Source: Ehretia macrophylla (taxonomy: Eukaryota; Streptophyta; Magnoliopsida; Boraginales; Ehretiaceae). Taken from it: DNA of 64,000 nt. Position numbers and translations under genes: made by a program. The notes below the pieces were generated by a model. The model was not told the DNA's origin. It did no database searches and was given only the letters and a program-made list of their open reading frames with translations. Numbering within the stretch: position 1 is the stretch's first letter; the number at the start of each line of letters is the position of its first letter. Of the stretch, positions 23,535 through 32,924 are shown piece by piece. The stretch is from positions 25,569,498 through 25,633,497 of the forward strand of contig CM075767.1 of the NCBI GenBank assembly GCA_037974665.1. Reading direction: 5' to 3'.

Positions 23535-24165
23535 GGATAAAAATTAGGGACAATTTAAGCGACGATTATTAGTGATGACATTGCAATGAGGGGCGAAATT
23601 AGCAACAAAATTAGAGACACCTCTAGCTACGAGTTTTTTCCATGACTTTAGCGACGACATTTGGTGACAAAACTCGCGATGAGTTTGTGACACGATATTA
23701 ACTACGACATTTTCAACAAAATTTGTGACTATTTTTGCGAAAAATATTTGCGACGAGTTTTTGGCATGACTACGACATTTACGACAAAATTTACGACTAT
23801 TTTTGCGACAAATATTTGCGACTAGTTTTTGCCACGACATTAACTACGACATTTACAACAAAATTTGCAACTATTTTTTCGACGAATTTTTGCCACGACA
23901 TTAGTTGCGACATTTATGACAAAATTTGCAACACTTTTAGCCACAAAATGAATATTGTGACGGTTAAGAAAACCTATCGCAAATTAGTTGCTATTTGCGA
24001 CAAAAATTTATTCGTCACTATTAGCGACATATTTGTGACTATGTTGACATTAGTGACGGAGGGTTTAGAGACAGTCATTTTCGTTTCTAATTCATCTCTA
24101 AATCAAATTAGCAATGAATTAGAGACCAAAATCCACCGTCGCAAAACTGAAAATTTCTTGTAGTG
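23535..24165. repeat. Right subterminal repeat array of CACTA
   Basis: Repeats of GCGACGA, TTTGCGAC, CCACGACATT and ACGACATTTACGACAAAAT crowd the right end, including near-tandem units about 60-80 bp long between 23690 and 23940. Open frames here on both strands are by-products of the repeats. The array mirrors the left end. Confidence 0.88.
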
Positions 24166-25937
24166 AGAGGAAGTCACAAGGATAGAGATGTGGGGGCATA
24201 AGAGGTAGCAACTTGAAAATATTATTTGCCTTAGATTTGCATCTATATGGTTCAAGCTCTTGGTAATCTTTCAAAAATATTTTTAAATCTTTCCTCAACA
24301 ATTTTGAAAAGATTTCAAAGGTTTAATTGGGTTGAAAAATCTTTTGAAGAAATGTTCTTAAAATGTCTAAATGATTCATCTTCAAAAGATTGAATTTTCG
24401 GGTAAAAAATATGTTTTAAACTCTTGATTACAAAAATTAATTTTAATCTTTCCACGATAGTTTAGAAAATCTTTTGAAGTGTCAAAAAAGTTGAAAATAC
24501 TTTAGAAGAAGTGTTTTTGAAGCGCCTAAATGTTTTGCCTTTGAAAAATTGGATTTCGGGCTTAATGTCACAAAATTAAAAACCTGACACTATTCATCCA
24601 CTCAACTAGATCACTCGACCGGGTATCAGGTAAATCGGATACTTGACCGGATCAGTGACAGAAACATCCGGACGACTATCCAGACGATCCACTAGACCGG
24701 ATCGTGCTGATTTGAAAAAATTAGTCATTTTATGTCTATTGCAATGTATTCTTTAAATACCAAACCAACCCATTTCATCAAATAACTCTTCCAACATATT
24801 TCTAACATCTCTAAGCTTCAAATTTTATATCTTTATCAAATCAAACCAATTTTGAGCTTAAATTTGCAAATCTATTGACCATTTAAGAGCTTTCAATTGT
24901 ATTATTTACTCCTTGAGGAGTTTTGATTGATCTTCATTGTACTATCATTCAAATACTCAAATCTTTGTGTTATATACACTCTTTGGCTCTAGATTAAGAT
25001 TGAGAGAATCCTTGTAAAGAGAAGAGTGTGAAAAAAATCTTTGTGGATTCACAGGAAGAGGGATAGTAGGTTTAAGCTCCACCTACTTACGAAGAAGTTT
25101 GGTTGATCTTTTATGGATTCAAGAGATTGTTGTAATTGTTCTTGTGGATTCAAGAGTGCGTTGCTCTTGTGGTTTCAAGAGTGGAATTGTATTATTGGTT
25201 TGTACTTCACCAACTTGTGAAGAAGCACTACTAGTGAAACTAGTGGAAATCTTAAGGAGAGAAGACTTTAGGTGGTGGATTAAAGTAGCGAACCACCCTA
25301 AAATTGATAGTTTCATCTATTTCTCTCTTCTCTTCTTACCTCTTTATATTTGTGCATGTATAGTGTTTGTCAAATTGCTTGACAGAATTCACTAGTTGCA
25401 AACATATTCAGAAAAGTAGTAGCATTGTCTCCCTATCCTAATTCACCCCTCCCTCTCCCCCTCCTTCTTAGGATAATTATAGCTAACACAAACACATTGC
25501 AATGAGATTAAAACTTTAATACGCACGAAAACATTTTTGAAAAATGGATTAAAAAGCTCAAAGATGAAGAAATCAATTTTACCAAAATTTATGAGCTTGC
25601 ACATTGTATTTCCGAGGCATATGACATAAGAAGCCACCTCTATCCTTATCACTCCCTCTTCATATTAAACTTTATTCTTCATTGGTGAGATCTTCATGGA
25701 TGCTAGCTTTTCAAGGCTTCAATAGATCTTCACTGATCATAGCACTTCAACTTTGATTTGCATTAATAAGCACGTGCTAGTCATTTCTTCTTGCTTGACC
25801 ATCACTTGAGCTCTCTATTATTCTTGACTAATCTCAAACAAAAGTAACTCATAGAGGGTAGGATTAAACAATAGATAATGTGAACAATTAATATTTAGTT
25901 ATCATCAAAATACATGATTAAGGCCTTTAGGCTAACA

Positions 25938-27540
25938 ATTTATCCTTCTTTTTTTTTCAAAATCTTATACAATTAAACACTATAAGATTTGATATAAAAG
26001 CATAAGTAAGATTTCGTGTAAACAAGGAATCTCCCCCTTATTATATACATATCAAATTAACTCAAACATGATTAAAATTCTCCCCATATTTTAAAGTTTT
26101 CCCATAAGGTTTTCTCTTAAGGTTCTCCTTCTTTGGCGTCATCAAAATGAATTAATCACAAGGAAGTACAAGATAGTATCACAATGGGATCTTATAAAGA
26201 TGCATGACAATGGGGTTTTATCCGAATATAGCATCACAATGGTAGTTTTCATGGAAACTCCCCTTTTTGACAGCAATATTACTTGATTAGATACCATTGT
26301 TGTTTATCTTGATTATATACTACTTGACATCAATATGACTTCTCCCCCTTTGACATTATAAAAAATAATAATAGCACATATAGAGAGAAGTATAAATAGC
26401 ATATGCATCGGATAAGATATCATAGAGAGAATAAAAAAAAGAAATATTCCTAATATTAGTTGGCCAATCGTTAATAAAAAAAAAATCAAAATAATGAGAT
26501 TGGAAAGCAAATGCTATTGCTAAAAGGTTCATAAAAGAGTTGGTTAACACAAGAACAAGGACTATTCATTATCTTCATGATTGGGTGGTCCTTGATCTCA
26601 TTTCCATTGACTAGGCGGCGTTGGGGGATCATAACCTTTCTTGTTAAGCCATGTAGTGTACATATCCAACCATGAGTTCATGTTTTGTACTTGAACTCCA
26701 AGATTGTCAACTTTATCGTTTATTATTTTCTTCATCCGCCGTACCATCTGAGTCATCCTATCATTAATAGTCTTTTCAATGTTTCTTTGCATTTGAGTCA
26801 TGGCTAAAATCATCTTATCCATATCAGACGTAAGAGCCGACTGTGAAGCGGACTGAGGAATATTCCTACTGGACCCAACACCTCTCCTCTTTTCTTGAGC
26901 AACAATGGATGTTGTCAAAGACTCTTCAATGACTGTTTGAAGTTTTTGCTCCTTCTGTCTTCTGTCTTTTCCTTTTTCTTTGTCCCTTTTATTCACCTTT
27001 CTACTCGACTTACCCAAGATTGCGTCTTGATCAGCTTGAGATAATGCCTTCACCTCTTTCAATTTCAACACATTTTTCTTAAAGATAAAAAAAATTCAAT
27101 TCTCTTCATGGAGGCAGTGTCAAATTTCCACATGTCATGAAATGGTTTAGTACATAAAAGCAAGAAATGACACTTTATGATGTTGAAAGAACTTTGTCAA
27201 AGCCATGCCATAAGCTAAAGAATGGATTACACTCCTAATGTGCCATATATTCATCATCATGTAAGGTAGATGAATTCTCTGTTGAGCATGGATTCTATAC
27301 ATGGTATAAGCATCAAAAAAAGGAACTCTACTGTCATTTAAAACTCGTGGTGTTATCAGATCTTGCACAATGTGGAGCAATAGCTTGTTTCTTCTTGTGA
27401 CTTCACAATCATAAGGGGTACTATTTACCAATTAATAATCTACCCCAACCCAAATCAAATCATCCATGGCAGCCCTATCATCAACATGCATTTCCGGCCC
27501 TGGAGAAAAGAAATTACCCATGGGGTTTTTGTTATTTTTT
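25938..27540 (-). mobile_element. 3' internal part of SIRE-like copia element 2
   Basis: On the minus strand this runs toward the 3' LTR. It contains an extra open region downstream of where pol would be, then purine-rich stretches (GGGGGAGA-type on the minus strand, at about 26023-26035 and 26342-26352) and a purine run at the LTR boundary. Part of a readable sequence at 27147-27480 includes MMMNIWHIRSVIHSLAYGMA, resembling the putative plant transposon protein domain PF20167 often found in plant retroelements. Pol is not present. The element is partial. Confidence 0.6.
26598..27480 (-). pseudogene. Extra 3' open region of SIRE-like element (PF20167-like, fossil)
   Basis: The first part resembles the PF20167 plant transposon domain (RIHLPYMMMNIWHIRSVIHS). 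The second part is a Lys/Gln/Met-rich, coiled-coil-like stretch with repeated Met-Thr-Gln-Met heptad spacing (MILAMTQMQRNIEKT), ending DPPTPPSQWK. SIRE-type elements carry an additional open frame at this place, sometimes called env-like. I see no clear membrane or envelope signature here. Function unknown. The region is broken. Confidence 0.5.
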
Positions 27541-28404
27541 TAAAAAGTGCAATATTAATTTTCTGAACTACATAACTTCAAAATATAAATTAAAATTATA
27601 AATAACGATGGCTATAAAATAGGTGTTAGAAAAGGTCAAATATGAATCCTATATAAAGGCGTCTATTTCTTGTATAATAACTGAGTTACAAACATTTGAA
27701 ATAAGTTTCGAGTAAAATATTACGTATGAGATCTATATGTGAAAAAATAACAATTAATTGTGTTATTGGATGTGCACGAATTGTTTTTTTTTTTTTTTTG
27801 TTATTATGTGTTCATATAAAATTAGCTAGTAATCGCAAATGTTTGAAATATTACTTTAAGTATATTATTTGAAACTATCTTGAAGCACGATTCGAAACAA
27901 CTAACAAATTTTTTTAATCAACCGTGATCAATAATGAAATTGACGTATTCATGTAAAATGATTGCAAAACCCCCTTTAATGGCATGTAGTGACTTAGTTA
28001 AAAGAAGGATTAAAAATTTATTTGAGTGATAATTGTTTTCCTTCTCAATTTTAATAATACATTGTCTAATTTAATTTTAATATGCTTTTATATTTATAAC
28101 CATAAAATTCGAGTACATACATGAGGACTTAAAATATAAAACTAGCATAGAATGCATATAGCATAGGTTATGTGGGGTGGGGAATGTTTATCCCTATGTT
28201 TTGTCCTACTATTGTGCAGGGATTAAAAGTTATTTCCCATCACCGCCTTATTCCCCATTTCTCACCATAATACCCTCCCTATTTGGGGCAGGGCCGAGGC
28301 GGGACAGGTACTCAAAAAATCCACCTCCATTGTCATCCTTTATCGATGATGGACTTTAAAAAACAAAAACAACCTGAAGAACCTATTTGGAAATAGGAGA
28401 AATG
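27541..28404. other. AT-rich intergenic DNA with a GC-rich island
   Basis: This is mostly AT-rich sequence with no coding signal. At about 28165-28355 there is a GC-richer island with GGTGGGGAATG and GGGGCAGGGCCGAGGCGGGA-like strings, a motif style seen in some plant repeat families. I cannot name the family. Confidence 0.5.
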
Positions 28405-28662
28405 TGTTGAATACAATAAAATAATATAATAAATTCATGTCTAAACTTTTTTTAAACTTTTGAGTTAGTAATTTAACATGGTATCATAGCATAGTTCATG
28501 GGTTCAAATCTCGTCAGTATCCATTTAAAAACATCAAAATTGTTCACGTGCAAGACTCAAAAAGACTCCCGCCTGAATGTCCAAGAGTATGTCTGAAACA
28601 ATAAATAATATAACAAATATCTTTTAAACAACTTAATCATTTAAATGAGATGATAATTTAAT
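28405..28662 (+). mobile_element. TRIM-like mini LTR element
   Basis: A 74-bp LTR-like segment (28405-28478, start TGTTGAATAC, end TTTAACA) is followed by TGGTATCATAGC, close to the tRNA-iMet primer site TGGTATCAGAGC. A similar terminal segment returns at 28590-28662. There is no coding capacity, as expected for TRIMs. Terminal repeats are diverged, so the copy is old. Confidence 0.6.
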
Positions 28663-29134
28663 AAAAGTTTAGGACCGAATATCTCTTACCCTCTTAACAT
28701 CTATTAACAAAAAATATGGCCAAAATTAGCGACTGTTGGCTAGAGTTGAAAGTTATAATCAAAATAAACATGGCGTTGCTAATTGGAAAAGAAGTCCGCG
28801 TTGCCCTAGTACTACCAATATTGGTGAAGAGAAGAATTACCGAAGCCAACGATATATGAAACGTGCATCTCTGTTCGACCACAACTCGATTCTCTTTAAT
28901 TTCGTTTTGACATGACATGCTTTTTTCCTTTATTGGATTATATATTTTACCTAAGAATGTTCCTACATTATCAACACCCCAAAGGAAACCCCAGGTAAGT
29001 TGCAGGTGGATGTGCCCTGTGAAACATATTTGTTAGTGCTCAGGCCAAATGCAATTACAAAAGGGATCTTCTGGAAAATTTCAGGCAAGCTGTCAACGGT
29101 CAAGTCACGATTTACCATGGAAAGTTGTCAAAGA
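28663..29134. other. Intergenic DNA, nothing recognised
   Basis: Slightly less AT-rich than its surroundings near 28960-29100, but no open frame, repeat or RNA gene that I can support. Confidence 0.5.
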
Positions 29135-29505
29135 CAGTAAACAAATGTAATAAATTCTTCTTTAACAGTTTAAGTTTTTAAATAAAGTGAAAATTTAGTA
29201 TGCTGTCAGAGTTCATATTATCAAAAGATTATAGTTTCAAACTCGTTATCACCCATTTAAAAATAAAAAAATAGGTCTATGTGTAGGCTCAAAAACTGAT
29301 TTAACCTATATGTGAGGGAGCGTGTTGAAAATAATACAAAGAAGATATCAATAAACTTCTATATAAAATGGTTTCACGAGATAATGAAAAAAATATTCCT
29401 CGCTAATGAAAGAACTAACTTGGATCCTTTCTAATTTTTATAAATAAATATAATAAATTTCTCTATTAGAATTCAAAGTTTTAAAGGGTGGTAATTTAAT
29501 AGAAA
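29135..29505 (+). mobile_element. Second TRIM-like remnant
   Basis: An LTR-like stretch ends at a degenerate tRNA-iMet-type site (TGCTGTCAGAGT, 29201). The short internal part contains GTGTAGGCTCAAA and TGTGAGGGAGCG, and a terminal repeat starts TGTTGAAAATAATAC at 29323. The layout matches 28405-28662. The 3' terminal part looks interrupted. Old and degenerate. Confidence 0.5.
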
Positions 29506-30158
29506 CGTTTAGATTTTTCTTCCGTCAAGAATATATCATCTGTCCCTGTAGATAACTAAAGTGGTATACAATTAATTCAAACATATTATTCTGCTCAAGA
29601 AAAATAGATTACCGATTTGTAATTCGTAGGTGGTACTCGCAATGGAGTCCACCAACAGTGTTAATCAAAAAAAAAATATCTTCTTTTACTTGAACTCTTC
29701 CTTTATGAAGGATCCTGGTACGAAAAACTAGCAAACAAAAAAAAAATATATCTTCTTTTACTTCTTCAATATTATAATAATAGACAAAAGGTGAAGAGAG
29801 GTAATTTTGTGCGGTTGAAACTTAACACATACAGAAAAAACACATTTCTAGATCGACAGGTCTAATATGCTTCAAATTGTTTTTACATTAGACATATTGT
29901 TCCACCATCCAGTAATGTTGAAGCAAAGAAACAAGCCCTTATTGTCAAAAGAAGTATTAGATGCAAAGAAAAACAATTCTTGAACCTATACGCACTTACT
30001 TTCTATAGATGCTTACCTTGTGTAATAATATGACTTGGGTGGTTAGAGTATATTCCTTTGAGAGAAATTGAAAGATGAACCTGGCCTCTGTCTGTGGGGT
30101 CATAAAATGATGTTGAGGTTAGCATAGATTCCAGAATATGTGTGACGATCAAGAAAAA
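29506..30158. other. AT-rich intergenic DNA
   Basis: No gene is visible. A short direct repeat around AATATCTTCTTTTACTT occurs at about 29677 and 29746. Confidence 0.5.
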
Positions 30159-30333
30159 GTTAGTGGAAAGCAATGAAGAATATCACAAAATTATCATTTC
30201 AACTGCGAAAAAAGACAAAGTTAGTGGAAAGCAATGAAGAATATCACAAAATTATCATTTCAACTGCGAAAAAAGACAAAGTTAGTGGAAAGCAATGAAG
30301 AATATCACAAAATTATCATTTCAACTGCGAAAA
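30159..30333 (+). repeat. 61-bp tandem repeat, 2.9 copies
   Basis: The units start GTTAGTGGAAAGCAATGAAG at 30159, 30220 and 30281, a constant 61-bp period. The copies appear identical, so this is a very recent expansion or a variable-number locus. Confidence 0.95.
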
Positions 30334-30363
30334 TGTTCAATGTGATTGTTGGCATATATAGTA

Positions 30364-30481
30364 TATAACTTGTGTGTTTTGTAGAAACAGAATATATAAT
30401 ATTATTCAAGTAAATATTGCATTATAACTTGTGTATTTTGTAGAAACAGAATGTGTAATATTATTCATGTAAAATAGTGCA
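30364..30481 (+). repeat. 59-bp direct duplication
   Basis: Two copies starting at 30364 and 30423 share TTTTGTAGAAACAGAAT with a few differences. They follow the 61-bp array after about 30 bp. Confidence 0.85.
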
Positions 30482-30779
30482 TTAAATGTTGCACAAAACA
30501 GAAGTATATAAACCAGAAATGAAAAAAATTACTAATTTTGTCAAAAGTTTAAGAAAGAAAATGCAGCAAGATCGAGGTCTGGATTGAATTCAATTTTCTT
30601 AAGACATGAAGACATGATTACCTGCTACAGTGCTTACAATTTAAGGGTACAAGAATCCCACAATGAACTTCATCTAATAGTCAAACTGTTTAAGACACAC
30701 TAAACCAAATAATACAAACTCTCTTTGAGATGGCAAATGCATGTTTGTTTGATTATGAAAGCATCTATTCTCATGATAC
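30482..30779. other. AT-rich intergenic DNA
   Basis: No gene or repeat that I can support. Confidence 0.4.
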
Positions 30780-31375
30780 ATGTGGGCATATATAGAGCTT
30801 AATGTATGTTGCTAAGTTGAGTAACCTAGAATCTTACAACAAAATTTAGGAATTTATAATTTTTTTATATGAAATAAGCATATATTCTAACACGCTCCTC
30901 ACGTGTGACCGGATTTGTGAAGGGTCACACGTGGTGCATTGAACACACAAGGTGGATGAACACACGTGGAAGATTGAACATGCGTTGGATATACGCGTGG
31001 AAGATGAGACATGTGAAAGATGAATAAGATTGGATCAAGGGCCAATCTCATACCATGTTAATTGATCATCTAATCTAAAAGTTTAAGTTGTGGGAGAGGG
31101 ATTGTTATATTTATTTATTGTATTCAACACACACTCTCACTTGTAGGCTAGATAGTTTCTTATTGAGATGTACACATGAATATAATTTTATAAATGGGTA
31201 GCAGTAAATTTTGAACCTAGGACCTTTTGGTACCTAGGCTCTAATATCATGTTAAGAATCAACAGGTTACACCTTAAAACTAATTAGTGCTAGGTAGAGT
31301 ATTCCAAGATCTTATAAGGTGGTCTAAAAATTATTATTTTTAGACATGAGAGAAGTATATATTCTAATAATTCAA
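30780..31375 (-). mobile_element. Mosaic of TRIM-like remnants
   Basis: On the minus strand there are LTR-like starts (TGTTGAATACAATAAATAAA) and two primer-site-like strings next to LTR-like ends: AACATGGTATGAGATTGG near 31050 and AACATGATATTAGAGCC near 31230. The purine-rich GTGAGGAGCGTG precedes a terminal-repeat-like segment near 30890. The pieces fit at least two overlapping mini LTR elements. Boundaries are uncertain. Confidence 0.45.
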
Positions 31376-31382
31376 AAAGAAA

Positions 31383-32656
31383 TAGGGACGGAGCCAAAAA
31401 TTTAAAGTTGTGGGGGCTGAGAATTTTTTTTTATTATTTTTTTATACAGTATTTTTTGGACGAGTAAAAAAAAAGACCCAAAAAATATTTTTCCATTACT
31501 AGTTAAGATAATTAGTTATAAAAAAAATTAAATAATTAAAAATTCAATCAACTATAAATTATATATTTATATTAGACAAACTTGAAACTTTTAACATTAT
31601 AAATTGATTTGATTCAAGAAAGACAAATTAGATATATGCTACAAAAAAATAACAAACACATATCATATTCATATCAAAATCAAGTATTTAACAAATAATT
31701 ATCAAATATAAGTGCAAACTAACAAACAAAAGATAGATAAAAAAGAAGTTAATAAAAAATAAACTAAACTAACAAAATGAAGCCTTATGTGTCGCAATTT
31801 GGACTTACTCATATTTTGGCCTGAAAATAATTTTCAAAAAATAGAATAATAAAAAAAGTCACTTAATTTTTCTATATAAAATTTTAAATTTACTATATTC
31901 ATATATTTAATTGTTCTAATTGATATGAATAAATTTCCATGATTTTTCTGTATTAAAAATAATTTAAAATTAAATATAAAAAAAACTACATAAATTACAC
32001 CTTACTTAAATTTATCAGCTAAAATTATTTATTTATTACAGAATATTAAATATAATTAAAAAGAATTATTATGAGAAGTATTTCAGTTAAATTGTTTACT
32101 TTTGTCAATTGTTGTTGTCTTGTGTTAAGATGTTCACCCACTGTAAAAAAAACAAAATTAACAAAACAAATTATGTATTTATAAAATTATATAGCTAAGA
32201 AAAAATAATAAATAAGCACAATACAATTATTTCTGTGATATATTATCTTAGCTTCGCATAACTATATTGGTGCGTGTTTTATTACGTGAGAATTATGATA
32301 ATTAGGGAGAAGGGATTAGTGATGGAAGATAGCGAAGGAAGAGGAAAGGGTTTGCCGGTTTGGGAAGAAGAAGATTAGAAGAAAAGGAAATTAAGACTTC
32401 TTTAAAAAAAACGTTAAAGTGGTAATGATGAAAGGTGGACAAAAAAACAAAGGGGGCCAACTTTATTTATTTATTTTATTTTGACCAACTTTAAACTTGT
32501 ATAAAAACTTTTACACAACTTTTTGTTTTTTATACTTTGGGGGGCCGAATTTGGTTTTTTTTTTATTTTTAAAAAAAATCTAATTAAATATTTCTTTTTT
32601 TCTTGTTGAGGTTGGGGGGTCGGGGCCCTCCCCAGTCCCCAGTCCCTCCGCCACTG
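31383..32656. mobile_element. hAT-like DNA transposon (non-autonomous), upstream of the transporter gene
   Basis: The ends TAGGGACGGAGCCA and the inverted CAGTGGCGGAGGGA resemble the CAGTGGCGGAGCCAG terminal repeats common in plant hAT elements, each followed inward by a G-rich stretch (GGGGGCTGAG; GGGGGGTCGGGGCC). Flanks AAAAGAAA and AAAATAAA agree at 7 of 8 positions, the hAT TSD length, though both are A-rich. The 1.27-kb interior is AT-rich without a transposase. Its right edge lies about 175 bp before the TATA box of the host gene. Confidence 0.6.
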
Positions 32657-32830
32657 AAAATAAACATGTCTGTTCGAAATTGGAAAATAAAAAATTATAT
32701 GGATTCTTCCACTTTGAACTCAATATATGTCTCCATTCATTTCTCATTTGTCTCAAATGATAAAAGTGATTTGGGAATTTCCTTTTTCTAAATTCCCACT
32801 ACTCCTAGGGCGGCCTTGTACGTCGGAGCC

Positions 32831-32837
32831 TATAAAT
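32831..32837 (+). promoter_or_regulatory. TATA box of the WAT1-type gene
   Basis: TATAAAT in the context CCTATAAATCAACCC lies 94 bp upstream of the ATG. Transcription would then start near 32862, leaving a 5' leader of about 60 nt. Prediction from spacing and sequence only. Confidence 0.6.
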
Positions 32838-32924
32838 CAACCCAAAAGTAGCTCCTGGAAATACTAGAAAGTCTAAAACAAGAAGAGGGGAGTTTGATCA
32901 CCTCAAGAGAATTAGGCTGTTAAG

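Larger units (their letters stand above)
17569..24165. mobile_element. Non-autonomous CACTA (En/Spm) DNA transposon
   Basis: The ends are CACTACAAGAAA and its inverted copy TTTCTTGTAGTG, flanked by the 3-bp duplication AGA (17566-17568 and 24166-24168). Both are hallmarks of the CACTA superfamily. Each end carries a dense subterminal array of GCGACGA/TTTGCGAC-type motifs on both strands (about 17569-18140 and 23535-24165), the usual transposase-binding arrays. The 6,597-bp interior is AT-rich. I see no TNP2/TNPD-like transposase, so the copy would need a partner in trans. The interior also holds microsatellites, a 190-bp duplication, a long hairpin, an LTR-like fragment and possible captured sequence. 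Confidence 0.92.
17298..25488 (+). mobile_element. Solo LTR of a SIRE-like copia element, interrupted by CACTA
   Basis: Starts TGTTAGCCTGAAGGCC and ends AGCTAACA, with perfect 5-bp TSD CAAAC (17293-17297 and 25489-25493). Subtracting the CACTA element leaves about 1.6 kb. There is no internal retroelement sequence, so this is a solo LTR left by LTR-LTR recombination. It belongs to the same family as the LTR it sits in (about 80% similar by eye at the start) but lies in the opposite orientation. A diverged duplication of about 140 bp is visible at 24246-24404 and 24437-24560. Confidence 0.88.
16468..25937 (-). repeat. 3' LTR of SIRE-like copia element 2 (split by a nested solo LTR)
   Basis: The two outer parts (16468-17297 and 25494-25937) together align with the uninterrupted LTR at 39753-41128. 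On the minus strand the LTR begins TGTTAGCCTAAAGGCC at 25937 and ends at TTGCACTAACA (16468). The interruption 17298-25488 is bounded by a duplicated CAAAC. A pyrimidine run just right of 25937 reads as a polypurine tract on the minus strand, so this is the 3' LTR. Confidence 0.85.

Noticed and set aside
23544-24163. Long open frames on both strands at the right end of the CACTA element (Cys/Asp/Lys/Thr-rich)
   Set aside because: They are made of the subterminal GCGACGA/TTTGCGAC repeats read in different frames and have no protein-family features.
28165-28360. GC-rich island considered as a gene or CpG-type promoter
   Set aside because: No gene follows, the open frame is short, and the G-rich strings look repeat-like.
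28479-28550. Possible tRNA or SINE, because of GGTTCAAATCTC next to TGGTATCATAGC
   Set aside because: There is no cloverleaf. The string fits a primer site in a TRIM-like element flanked by similar terminal segments.
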